A stretch of DNA of 64,000 nucleotides, taken from NCBI RefSeq assembly GCF_019049675.1, contig NZ_JAFMOW010000062.1, positions 62,001-126,000 on the forward strand. The letters run 5' to 3'. This DNA comes from Rahnella bonaserana. GTDB taxonomy: Bacteria > Pseudomonadota > Gammaproteobacteria > Enterobacterales > Enterobacteriaceae. The notes under the pieces were generated by a model. It ran no database searches, had not been told where the DNA came from, and was given only the letters and a program-made list of their open reading frames with translations. The translations under genes were made by a program, and so were the position numbers. The stretch's first letter is position 1. Each line of letters opens with the position of its first letter. Below are positions 25,262 through 33,810 of this stretch, in pieces.

Positions 25262-26887
25262 TTGTTAGCCACCTTTATCATCGGTCTGCGTGAGGGCCTT
25301 GAAGCCGCACTGATCGTCGGCATTATTGCGGCCTTTTTACGTAAAAATGGCAAAAGTCTTTTTGCGATGTGGGTGGGCGTCGTGCTGGCGCTGGTGCTCT
25401 CTGTCATTGTCGGTATTGCGCTGGAAATGACAGAGCGTGCCTTGCCGCAGGCCAGTCAGGAAGGGATGGAATCGGTCATCGGCGCGGTCGCGGTGTTCTT
25501 TGTCACCGGCATGATCATGTGGATGAACACCCACGCTCACAACATGAAAAAAGAGCTGGAAAGCGACGCCGCTGAAGCCATCAGCCAATCCAGTGCCTGG
25601 GCGCTGGCCAGTATGGCATTTCTGGCGGTGCTGAAAGAAGGATTTGAAACCAGCGTCTTTCTGTTGGCGACATTCTCGGTGGCGCAGTCTGCGATGTGGG
25701 CCGCCGTCGGTGCGGTGACCGGCCTTATCGTGGCGGTAATCATCGGCTGCGGTCTATATTTTGGCGGTATCCGCATCAACTTATCGCGTTTTTTCCGTTT
25801 TACCGGCCTGTTCCTGATACTCGTGGCAGGCGGACTGATCATCACTTCACTGCAAACCGCACACGAGGCGGGCTGGCTGAATATCGGTCAGCAACGTATC
25901 GCCGATCTCTCCTGGCTGGTGCCGCCGGGTACTGTCCGTTCAGCGCTGATCACCGGTGTGCTGGGTATTCCTGCCGATCCTAATCAGATCCAGACTGTGG
26001 CCTGGTTGTTGTATATCGGCATGGTTTCGGTGATGGTTTACTGGCCAGCACATCGTCGTCCGGCACCGGAAAAAGCGGCAGGTCTTTCGATGGTCTTCGC
26101 CGGTGTGATGGCGCTCGCTGCGCTGTCGCTGTGGTTATTTTATCCCCCGTTTACCCTGCAACTGCCGGACAGCGCGCCGCTGGTCAGTAATGCGCAAACG
26201 CCTGCCGGTCAGGTGCAACTTCTGGTCACCGCGGATAACGGCTATCAGCTCAGTGTGCAATCTGCCGCCGGGAAGATTACGCAGATACCGCTTGCGCGCG
26301 ATGCCGCCATGAGCGGCGAACGTGCTGGTTTGCCGACCCGTGAATGGAATACCAAAACCTCCCTGACGCCCGCGGGTGCGCCGGATGTCGTCTCGCTGGA
26401 TCAGGTCGTGGCGCTTTACGGTAACCGTATTCCCATCGGGCTGAATCCGGCCATGCATCCGGGGCCTTATCAGGCGCAGTGGACGGTGCATTGCAACGTT
26501 CAGGTTGTTGCTGCCGGTGATGCTTTACTTGACGCCAGCGGGCAGGCCGACGAGGTCATCACGCTTTCGGGTAGTGGCCTGCAGTCCCCACGCACGGTAA
26601 CGGTCCGGACACCCACCGCCGACGTTTCTGCCTGCAACTGGCAGCTGAGCTACGCCTGGCAGCAGCACGTTTCTGAAGCGCTGCAACAGAGGCAACGTTA
26701 TCAGGACACTTATCGTTTCTGGGCTTACATGCTGCCTGCTTTGCTGGCGGCGCTGGCCCTGATTTTTGCTGTATCTGCACTGCGGGTTTTACTGAAATTC
26801 CGACATGAACGGTCATCTGTCAGCCGGGAATATGACCTGTCGTTCGGTTCCCAACCACACACACATTTGCCAAAAAATAAAGGATAA
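25262..26887 (+). CDS. efeU: Ferrous iron permease EfeU (FTR1 family) with extra periplasmic domain
   Basis: A 541-residue FTR1-type permease. The first half matches E. coli EfeU (276 residues), with iron-binding REGLE motifs in TM1 (LREGLEAALIVG) and a second, KEGFET, in TM4, and about seven helices to residue ~270. Unlike E. coli EfeU it continues with a membrane helix, then a ~190-residue domain, presumably periplasmic (about residues 310-490), and a last helix (YMLPALLAALALIFAVSALRVLL). The start is not ATG: TTG at 25262, six bases after GGAG, gives MLATFIIGLREGLE, the family N-terminus; TTG 25244 is upstream. First gene of efeUOB. Confidence 0.9.
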   Translation: MLATFIIGLREGLEAALIVGIIAAFLRKNGKSLFAMWVGVVLALVLSVIVGIALEMTERALPQASQEGMESVIGAVAVFFVTGMIMWMNTHAHNMKKELESDAAEAISQSSAWALASMAFLAVLKEGFETSVFLLATFSVAQSAMWAAVGAVTGLIVAVIIGCGLYFGGIRINLSRFFRFTGLFLILVAGGLIITSLQTAHEAGWLNIGQQRIADLSWLVPPGTVRSALITGVLGIPADPNQIQTVAWLLYIGMVSVMVYWPAHRRPAPEKAAGLSMVFAGVMALAALSLWLFYPPFTLQLPDSAPLVSNAQTPAGQVQLLVTADNGYQLSVQSAAGKITQIPLARDAAMSGERAGLPTREWNTKTSLTPAGAPDVVSLDQVVALYGNRIPIGLNPAMHPGPYQAQWTVHCNVQVVAAGDALLDASGQADEVITLSGSGLQSPRTVTVRTPTADVSACNWQLSYAWQQHVSEALQQRQRYQDTYRFWAYMLPALLAALALIFAVSALRVLLKFRHERSSVSREYDLSFGSQPHTHLPKNKG

Positions 26888-26894
26888 GTAATTC

Positions 26895-28118
26895 ATGCGT
26901 AAGAAGAATTTTAAGAAAAGAGAATCGCTGATGACCGCTGCGGGCCTGACCGCAATGTTGATGCTTTCGCTGGATGCTCCGGCCAGTGCCTCACAGGCAC
27001 CGGTGACGAACGGCGTTTCGCAGGTGAATATCACCATGACCGGCGACAAGGGCGGCACCTGTGTGGTGGAACATCATTCGGCAAAAGCCGGTCCGGTGAC
27101 ATTTAACGTGGTTAATAAAACTGCGACGGCCATTACCGAACTGGAACTGCTGAGCAACAACCGGATTCTGGGCGAAAAAGAGAACCTGGCTCCGGGGCTT
27201 CCGGCGGTCAAATTCACCCTGACGCTGGATGGCGGCAAATATCAGATTTACTGCCCCGGCGCAGAACATGAGATGACTGATTTTACCGTGACCGGTAAAA
27301 GCGCCGCGCAACCGGCGGGCAGCACCGCAACTATTCTGGCGCAGGGCACCAAAGATTATGCCACTTATGTCAATGGCGTAGTGGATGCGATGGTGGTGGC
27401 GGTTAACCGCCTGAAAGCGGATATCGATGCCGGTGATCTGGCTACGGCCAAAGCGGATTACGCTAAAGCGCGTCCGTTCTACGAGCGTATCGAATCTGAC
27501 GTGGACGGTTTTGTACTGCCGGGCTTCAAGGCGACCGAGAACTCCGGCAACCTGGATTACCTGATCGACATGCGCGCCTCAAATCTCGATCCGAAGGCGG
27601 GCTGGCACGGCTTCCACGCCATCGAGCGCGACCTGTTCGGACAGGGCAAAATCACTCCTGAAACCAGACAACTGGCGGCAGAATTGCAGAAGAACGTCGC
27701 GCAGCTTGATACGCTGACCAAAGCCCTGACCTACAAACCGGAAGATCTGGCTAACGGTGCTGCCGACCTGCTGGAAGAAGTGCAGAACACCAAAATCAAC
27801 GGTGAAGAAGAAGCGTTCAGCCACTTTGATCTGGTGGATTTCGCCGGCAACGTCGAAGGCGCACAACAGGCGTTTGCCTTCCTGCAACCGGGGCTGGAGA
27901 AAATCGATCCGTCGCTCACGAAGCAGGTCGCCGCGCAATTCGCTGCCGTCCATGCGCAGCTGGAAACCTACCGTGATGCCAGCGTCCCCGGCGGATACAA
28001 ATATTACACCGCTGAACTCAAAGCCTCTGACGCTGCGAAGCTGAGCCGTGCTATTCAGGCGTTGCAGGAACCCCTGTCTAAAATTGGTGAGAAAGTGGCA
28101 GCTAATAAGGGAGCCTGA
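26895..28118 (+). CDS. efeO: Periplasmic iron-uptake protein EfeO
   Basis: A 407-residue exported protein with a signal peptide (hydrophobic AAGLTAMLMLSLDAPASAS). An N-terminal cupredoxin-like domain (about 40-130; GGKYQIYCPGAEHEM holds a Cys-His-Met cluster) is followed by the M75 imelysin domain, whose metal motif HxxE is seen in GWHGFHAIERDLFG. EfeO binds iron and works with EfeU and EfeB. Seven bases separate it from efeU; AAAGGAT is its ribosome site. Same operon and regulation as efeU. Confidence 0.95.
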   Translation: MRKKNFKKRESLMTAAGLTAMLMLSLDAPASASQAPVTNGVSQVNITMTGDKGGTCVVEHHSAKAGPVTFNVVNKTATAITELELLSNNRILGEKENLAPGLPAVKFTLTLDGGKYQIYCPGAEHEMTDFTVTGKSAAQPAGSTATILAQGTKDYATYVNGVVDAMVVAVNRLKADIDAGDLATAKADYAKARPFYERIESDVDGFVLPGFKATENSGNLDYLIDMRASNLDPKAGWHGFHAIERDLFGQGKITPETRQLAAELQKNVAQLDTLTKALTYKPEDLANGAADLLEEVQNTKINGEEEAFSHFDLVDFAGNVEGAQQAFAFLQPGLEKIDPSLTKQVAAQFAAVHAQLETYRDASVPGGYKYYTAELKASDAAKLSRAIQALQEPLSKIGEKVAANKGA

Positions 28119-28121
28119 TGA

Positions 28122-29396
28122 ATGAGTGAACAACGCGAACCGGCCAGGGAGGCCGGTAAGTTTTCCCGCCGTGATGTGCTGAAAGGCGCGGTAGCCGGTG
28201 CCAGTGCACTGGCGATCCCGACCGTTGCCCATGCGCACGTTCAGGCGGTGGCGGCACACGACCCTGAAGACAGAATCGACCTGTCGCGCCAGTATCCGTT
28301 TTACGGAAACGGCGGGCAGGTGGGCGTCACCACGCCGCCGCAGCGCCATATTATGTACATGACTTTTGATCTGACCACCACCAGCCGTCAGGATTTGCAG
28401 GTCCTGCTGGCGCGATGGTCATCGGCGATTGCACAGTTAATGAAAGGCGGCATCATCGGTCAGGTGGAACCGGCACGTGACAGCGGTGTGGGCATGGACA
28501 CCGGCGAGGCAATGGATCTCGGCCCGGCGTCACTGACCGTCACCGTGGGGCTTGGTCCGCGTGTATTCACCGACACCTTCGGGCTGGCAAAACAAAAACC
28601 GCCACTCCTGCGCGAACTGATGCAATTGCCAAGTGACGATATGCAGCCGGAACTGACCGGTGGCGATCTTTCGTTGCAGGCCTGCGCTGACGATCCGCAG
28701 GTGGCCTATCACGCCATCCGCGATTTAGCGCGTATCGCCAAAAGCACTGGCGCGGCGGCAACGCGCTGGACGGTCATGGGATTTGGTCGCGCGTCTGCCG
28801 GTAAAGGGCAATCCACGCCGCGCAACCTGTTTGGCTTTAAAGACGGCACCCGCAACATCACCGAGAAAGCGGATTTTGATAAGTATGTCTGGATCAAAGA
28901 TGGCGGTCCGGCGTGGCAACAGCAGGGCAGTTATCAGGTGGTGCGGAAAATCAAAATCCACATTGAAAGCTGGGATACGGACCGGGTCAGTGACCAGAAT
29001 AATGTGTTCGGACGCCATAAAGTTTCCGGTGCGCCGCTGACCGGCACCAAAGAGTTTGATACCCCGCATTTCACCCAAAAAGATGCCGACGGCAATCTGG
29101 TGATCCCGGCAACGGCGCATATCAGCCTGGCGGCACATGAGAACAACGGTGGGATTAAAATCCTGAGGCGTTCGTATAACTACACCGACGGCCTGAATAA
29201 CATGGCGCAACTCGATGCCGGACTGTTATTTATCAGCTATCAGAAAGACCCGGCGCAATTTGAAGCCTTGCAGACAAAACTCGGCGCATCCGATGCGCTG
29301 AATGAATACATCTCGCACATCGGTTCGGGGATCTTCTTCGTGCCACCGGCTCCGAAAGAGGGCTCTTATATCGGGGCGGAGATGTTTGAGGTGTGA
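28122..29396 (+). CDS. efeB: Tat-exported Dyp-type haem peroxidase EfeB
   Basis: A 424-residue dye-decolorising peroxidase, last gene of efeUOB. A twin-arginine signal (FSRRDVLKGAVAGASALAI) ends near AHA. The Dyp motif GxxDG appears as GFKDGTRN, with the haem-ligand His later (in the HISLAAHENNGG / ILRRSYNYTDG region). EfeB oxidises ferrous iron in the periplasm, or has been argued to release iron from haem. GGGAG precedes ATG 28122, three bases after efeO. A perfect 12-bp hairpin follows the stop. Confidence 0.96.
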   Translation: MSEQREPAREAGKFSRRDVLKGAVAGASALAIPTVAHAHVQAVAAHDPEDRIDLSRQYPFYGNGGQVGVTTPPQRHIMYMTFDLTTTSRQDLQVLLARWSSAIAQLMKGGIIGQVEPARDSGVGMDTGEAMDLGPASLTVTVGLGPRVFTDTFGLAKQKPPLLRELMQLPSDDMQPELTGGDLSLQACADDPQVAYHAIRDLARIAKSTGAAATRWTVMGFGRASAGKGQSTPRNLFGFKDGTRNITEKADFDKYVWIKDGGPAWQQQGSYQVVRKIKIHIESWDTDRVSDQNNVFGRHKVSGAPLTGTKEFDTPHFTQKDADGNLVIPATAHISLAAHENNGGIKILRRSYNYTDGLNNMAQLDAGLLFISYQKDPAQFEALQTKLGASDALNEYISHIGSGIFFVPPAPKEGSYIGAEMFEV

Positions 29397-29406
29397 CGGT
29401 TTAAAC

Positions 29407-29443
29407 GGTTTTACGCTGTATAAGGTTCATGCAGCGTAAAACC
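29407..29443. terminator. Hairpin between convergent genes
   Basis: Perfect 12-bp stem GGTTTTACGCTG/CAGCGTAAAACC just after efeB and touching the stop codon of the convergent small gene. Its stem carries T and A tracts, so it can serve both directions. Confidence 0.7.
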
Positions 29444-29688
29444 TACCAATAACCCAATCGGGTCATAAGAAACCAGGTAGCAAAACCTGTAAGTCCGGTA
29501 CCAAAAACAATATATAAAAACACGTTAAAATAAAATCCAAAGTCACCGCGGTAATAATAATCCTTTTCAGGAGTGCCCTTTCTCGTCTCAATAATAAGCC
29601 CTGTCTGAAACCCTCGTATACCGTGTAACAGCATCCAAACCGCTGTAATGTACATAGCAAGCGCAATTCCAATAATTTCTAAATCCAT
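29443..29688 (-). CDS. Small membrane protein, unknown function
   Basis: An 81-residue protein with two hydrophobic segments (about 4-24 and 52-75) and a polar middle part with TRKGTPEKDYYYRGD. AGAGGATG precedes ATG 29688, a good ribosome site, and codon positions look coding. I recognise no family. It stands alone between the end of efeB and a LysR gene and is AT-richer than its neighbours. Confidence 0.65.
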   Translation of the reverse strand: MDLEIIGIALAMYITAVWMLLHGIRGFQTGLIIETRKGTPEKDYYYRGDFGFYFNVFLYIVFGTGLTGFATWFLMTRLGYW

Positions 29689-29843
29689 ACCATCCTCTGG
29701 TTTTATCTGTTTCCGTTATATCTGCTTACGGATAGTTTACCCTGCTGTGTAAGTTCACTGAATAACCCAGATTAACGTTCTCTGCCTGCAACGCCACATG
29801 CTAAAGCTACTCCATATAATATAATGCTTTGAGCAAATCTGCT

Positions 29844-30746
29844 TCACCCAACCCTCTGCGCAAATCCCTCCAGCAGCCAGTCGATAAATACCCTCAGGCG
29901 CTGGGGGACGTGGCGGTTTTGCGGATAAACCACGTGGAACGGATACACCGCCGGACGCCATTCTTTCAGGATTTCCACCAGCGTTCCCTCACGTAGCGCG
30001 CTGTTTGCCGAATAACTGAATGTCTGGATGATCCCGAGTCCCGCCAGTCCGGCGGCAAGATGGGCATTGCTTTCGTTGACGCCGACGCGGTGCGCGACTT
30101 TGATTTCAGTTTTTTCACCGTCCCGTTCAAAACGGAAAGGGAAGGCGCGGCCATTTTGCGACGAGACATAGCTGACCAGCCGGTGACCGTTTTTTAATTC
30201 ATCGGGATACGCCGGGGTGCCAAAAGATTTAAGGTAAGCCGGCGTTGCGCAGGTGATAAGTGTGGCGACGCCAATCTTGCGGGCAATCAGCGACGAGTTA
30301 TCCAGCGGACCGCCGCGGATCACGCAATCTATATTATCGCTGATCAGATCGACAGGCCGGTCAGAGACGCCCAGATCCAGGCAAATGTCAGGATAGCGCG
30401 TCATGAAGTCAGGCAGCATCGGGATCAGAACATCACGCGCCGTGGAACCACCAACGTCAACGCGCAACAGCCCGCGTGGTTTGCTGCGCGCGGTGTTGAG
30501 CGAGGTATCGATGTCTTCCAGGTCGCGTAGCACACGCGCTGTTTTTTCATAATACCCGCGACCTTCCGGTGTGACCGTCACCCGCCGCGTGGTGCGCTGC
30601 AACAGCCGCACGCCGAGATAGGCTTCCAGATCCTGCACCAGTTTGCTCAGGGTTGCATTGGGCATATCCAGTGAATCTGCCGCTTTGGTAAAATTTCCGG
30701 CTTCCACCACGCGGGCAAATGCCCGTATTGCTGTCAGCTGATCCAT
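29844..30746 (-). CDS. LysR-family regulator, divergent from SDR gene
   Basis: A 300-residue LysR-type regulator of the CrgA-like subgroup: MDQLTAIRAFARVVEAGNF, then AADSLDMPNATLSKLVQDLEAYLGVRLLQRTTRRV. Start at ATG 30746 with GGAG upstream; the frame continues 15 codons further up. Its target is probably the short-chain dehydrogenase gene transcribed away from it, an arrangement common for this subgroup, with about 155 bases between the start codons. Confidence 0.92.
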   Translation of the reverse strand: MDQLTAIRAFARVVEAGNFTKAADSLDMPNATLSKLVQDLEAYLGVRLLQRTTRRVTVTPEGRGYYEKTARVLRDLEDIDTSLNTARSKPRGLLRVDVGGSTARDVLIPMLPDFMTRYPDICLDLGVSDRPVDLISDNIDCVIRGGPLDNSSLIARKIGVATLITCATPAYLKSFGTPAYPDELKNGHRLVSYVSSQNGRAFPFRFERDGEKTEIKVAHRVGVNESNAHLAAGLAGLGIIQTFSYSANSALREGTLVEILKEWRPAVYPFHVVYPQNRHVPQRLRVFIDWLLEGFAQRVG

Positions 30747-30901
30747 CCGATTTTCTCCGCCAGTCAGTCTGTTTTGATTATACACAGCCATGAATAGTCA
30801 TTTTCATTTTCCACTATTTTTCAATAAACCGTGCAGGACTACAGTAAGTCCATGCCGCAAACGCGGCTCACCGAAAACTCCACAGATAGTAAGGAATGAA
30901 A

Positions 30902-31651
30902 ATGGGCAAATTACTGAAAGGAAAAATTGCACTGGTTACCGGCGGCACCAGCGGTATTGGCCTGGCGAGCGCGAAAGAACTGGCTGAGCAGGGCGCAATG
31001 GTATTTATCACCGGTCGCCGTCAGTCAGAACTTGATGCGGCAGTCAGCGAAATCGGCAGCGCCGCAACGGGGATCCGCGCGGATGCCTCGGTGCTGAGCG
31101 ACCTCGATGCGGTTTATGCGCAAATCTCTAAAAGCGCAGGACATCTGGATATTCTGTTTGCTAACGCGGGCGGCGGCGATATGCAGCCACTGGGCGCAAT
31201 CACTGAAGAACATTTCGACCGTATTTTTGGCACCAACGTGCGCGGCGTCCTGTTCACCGTACAAAAAGCGTTGCCGTTGCTACGCGAAGGGGGTTCGGTG
31301 ATCCTCACCGGTTCGACGACTTCGATTCAGGGGACGGAAAGCTTCAGTGTCTACAGCGCGAGTAAGGCCGCGGTGCGTAATTTTGTCCGCTCCTGGGCGC
31401 TGGATCTGAAAGGGCGCGGCATTCGTGTGAACGTCGTCAGTCCGGGACCGGTACGCACGCCGGGTCTTGGCGGGCTGGTGCCTGATGAACACCGTCAGGG
31501 ATTATTTGATGCGCTCGCCGCACAGGTGCCGCTGGGACGACTGGGTGAGCCGGAAGAAATCGGCAAAGTGGTGGCGTTTCTGGCTTCCGATTCTGCCAGC
31601 TTTATCAACGGTACTGAGCTGTTCGTAGACGGCGGTATGGCGCAGGTGTGA
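30902..31651 (+). CDS. Short-chain dehydrogenase/reductase (SDR)
   Basis: A 249-residue classical SDR. NAD(P)-binding [12 protein letters not shown] near the N-terminus, ITGRR after beta-2 (the Arg-Arg pair fits NADPH), ANAGGG, catalytic Ser in ILTGSTTS and YSASK (Tyr and Lys), and [13 protein letters not shown] is seven bases before ATG 30902; ATG 30896 is too close to it. Substrate unknown. Divergent from a LysR gene and ended by a bidirectional terminator. Confidence 0.94.
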   Translation: MGKLLKGKIALVTGGTSGIGLASAKELAEQGAMVFITGRRQSELDAAVSEIGSAATGIRADASVLSDLDAVYAQISKSAGHLDILFANAGGGDMQPLGAITEEHFDRIFGTNVRGVLFTVQKALPLLREGGSVILTGSTTSIQGTESFSVYSASKAAVRNFVRSWALDLKGRGIRVNVVSPGPVRTPGLGGLVPDEHRQGLFDALAAQVPLGRLGEPEEIGKVVAFLASDSASFINGTELFVDGGMAQV

Positions 31652-31671
31652 TGCGCGATTAATTTCAAGAT

Positions 31672-31712
31672 AAAAAAAACCGGCCAGCGGTGATCCACGG
31701 GCCGGTTTTGCT
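31672..31712. terminator. Bidirectional terminator
   Basis: Stem AAAACCGGCC/GGCCGGTTTT with flanking A- and T-tracts, between the SDR gene and the convergent DASS carrier gene. Confidence 0.85.
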
Positions 31713-31727
31713 TTTTCAGAAAGCGTA

Positions 31728-33239
31728 TCAGAACATCAATACCATCCACGGATAGGCAATCAGCATCATGCCGCCGAGGAAGATAGCACCGAAGATGGTG
31801 CCCAGACGCCAGTAGTCTTTGGTTGGCAGATAGCCGCTGCCGTAGTAGATCGGACTCGGGCCGGTGCCGTATGGGGTGATGATCCCCATCACACCCAGCG
31901 ATGTCACCATCATCAGGCAGTAAACCGGCATGTTGATGCCCGGAATAGCCGCGGCAATCGTCAGCATCGCCGGTAACAGCGCGGTGGTGTGTGCCGTGGT
32001 ACTGGCGAATAAATAGTGCAGCAGGAAGAACGCAATCAGTAGCATGACGGCCGCAACCTGCGGGTCGAATCCATCCAGCAACTGACCGCCTTCTTTACCC
32101 AGCCAGGCAATAAAGCCGACACGGGCCAGACCATCCGCCAGTGCCACCAGCGTGGCGAACCACGCGAAGGTGTTCCAGGCCGGTTTGTTACTGGTGATAT
32201 CGTTCCAGTTCAATACACCGGTCCACAGCATCAGCACGACGACCAGCAGCGCAGCCATCGCGGGTTCAATCCACGACGCGGCAAAAATCCACATCAGCAG
32301 GGCAGAACAGACGAAGATCAGCAGCAGGATTTCGTTGCGTGAAAGTTTACCCAGTTTGTCGAGCTCACTTTTCGCCCAGCGGGGCACTTCGTCATTAATT
32401 TTTACTTCCGGCGGATAGAACCAGTAGGCCAGCAGCGGCATGGTCAGGATCAACAGCACGCCCAGTGGCAGGAACGCCAGGAACCACATGCCCCAGGAGA
32501 TAGTAAAGCCGGTGATGCTTTTGACTAACGCCAGCGCCAGCAGGTTCGGCGCCAGTGCAGAGAGAAACATTGAGCTGGTGATACAGGCGGCGGTAATCGC
32601 CACCCACATCAGATACGAACCGATTTTGCGTGCGCTCGGGTCATTGGGCTTGGAGCCATATAAAGGCGGCAGGTTGGCGATGATTGGGTAAATCGTGCCG
32701 CCGCTGCGCGCGGTATTGGACGGCGTGAAGGGCGCCAGTAACAGGTCGGCGAAAGTAATCGCATAACCGAGCGTCAGACTGCGGCGACCGAGATATTTCA
32801 CCAGGATCAGCGCCAGACGGCGGCCAAACTGTGTTTTGTCATACCCTGCGGCAAACATAAACGCGCCGAAAATCAGCCAGACCGTTGAGTTACCGAAGCC
32901 ACTCACCGCCCATTTGAACGCTTCGGTGGGCATTTTAAATTTAGGGTTGGCGATTTCTTCCGGGCTGAATAACAGCCACTGGCTGAAGAGGGCGATGACG
33001 ACCACGCCGGTCAGGCCAATGACAGCGCCCGGCAGGGGTTCGAAAATCAACCCGACTATCACGCCGACGAAGATGGCGAAGAAGTGCCATGCATAAGGTT
33101 CAAGCCCCGCGGGTACTGGCGTCAGCAGTAACAGCACTGCCACCAGGACCGGCAGGAATAGCATAATAAGATGTTTTTTTTGACTCGCGGCAGGCGGTGC
33201 GGCCTTGGCGGGATCATTGAGCGTGGATGTGGGTTTCAT
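31728..33239 (-). CDS. DASS-family C4-dicarboxylate/citrate/tartrate carrier
   Basis: A 503-residue inner-membrane carrier of the divalent anion:Na+ symporter family, near E. coli TtdT and CitT, which swap an incoming dicarboxylate or citrate for succinate. The first SNT motif is in APFTPSNTARSGGTIYPI, and the second transport-loop region has ASTTAHTTALLPAML followed by ITPYGTGPSPIYYGSGYL. About 12-14 helices. It is divergent from the fumarate-reductase-like gene across a 570-base region with an FNR box, so an antiporter for fumarate, malate, tartrate or citrate against succinate is likely. Confidence 0.93.
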   Translation of the reverse strand: MKPTSTLNDPAKAAPPAASQKKHLIMLFLPVLVAVLLLLTPVPAGLEPYAWHFFAIFVGVIVGLIFEPLPGAVIGLTGVVVIALFSQWLLFSPEEIANPKFKMPTEAFKWAVSGFGNSTVWLIFGAFMFAAGYDKTQFGRRLALILVKYLGRRSLTLGYAITFADLLLAPFTPSNTARSGGTIYPIIANLPPLYGSKPNDPSARKIGSYLMWVAITAACITSSMFLSALAPNLLALALVKSITGFTISWGMWFLAFLPLGVLLILTMPLLAYWFYPPEVKINDEVPRWAKSELDKLGKLSRNEILLLIFVCSALLMWIFAASWIEPAMAALLVVVLMLWTGVLNWNDITSNKPAWNTFAWFATLVALADGLARVGFIAWLGKEGGQLLDGFDPQVAAVMLLIAFFLLHYLFASTTAHTTALLPAMLTIAAAIPGINMPVYCLMMVTSLGVMGIITPYGTGPSPIYYGSGYLPTKDYWRLGTIFGAIFLGGMMLIAYPWMVLMF

Positions 33240-33810
33240 AAATTTTTCTGCCCGTAATTGAGAGTGAGCCTGATGCCCCGGTTATCGTGTTCTGGTTCAA
33301 CGAACCCTTAATTATGCTTTATCAGAAATGTGTTAAGCGGTACGTAATGATGATGGAGCCTCTGTGACGCAATTAAGTCGTTACTATTATTCTTAGGATA
33401 AATGAAGAGAGAATTCATTTATATTTAACCTAATATCATTACAAAAATTGTGGTTATTTATTTCTTACAAGAATCCGCTTGTGTGAATGTAGAGTAAATT
33501 TGAGTAAACGCCAACTTTCACATCCAACTTGCTGATTTTGCAGGTGAGATTTTTTATGTTAATCTAAAGTTGATTTTTGTCAACTCATCATTAACACTTG
33601 AGGGTGGTATTGGTTTTCATGTCGGGTAAATAAACAACTCCTGCTTCCAGCACGTTTATAACGCCAATTTCATCGCCTGATGCAAATAAATTAGCCAATA
33701 GATTTCTATATTCGCCTGCTTCGGATTGCTTAATTAATCGGTAGTTTTCTAACGGTAAGTAATGCGGCCACGGAAAAATTCAAGACTTACATATTTCGGA
33801 GTTGATCATA
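33240..33810. other. Long divergent regulatory region, DASS carrier / flavoprotein
   Basis: About 570 bases with no reading frame of interest. It is AT-rich and carries promoters for both directions and one near-perfect FNR box (33570-33583). I see no RNA gene. Its length suggests multiple regulators or a long leader for the flavoprotein gene. Confidence 0.55.
33570..33583. promoter_or_regulatory. FNR box
   Basis: TTGATTTTTGTCAA matches the FNR consensus TTGAT-N4-ATCAA at nine of ten fixed positions. It lies 228 bases upstream of the flavoprotein start codon. Anaerobic induction fits the predicted fumarate reductase role. Confidence 0.65.

Noticed and set aside
33802-33810. TTG start three codons upstream for the fumarate-reductase-like gene
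   Set aside because: ATG 33811 has a CGGAG site at a good distance; TTG would place that site too close.
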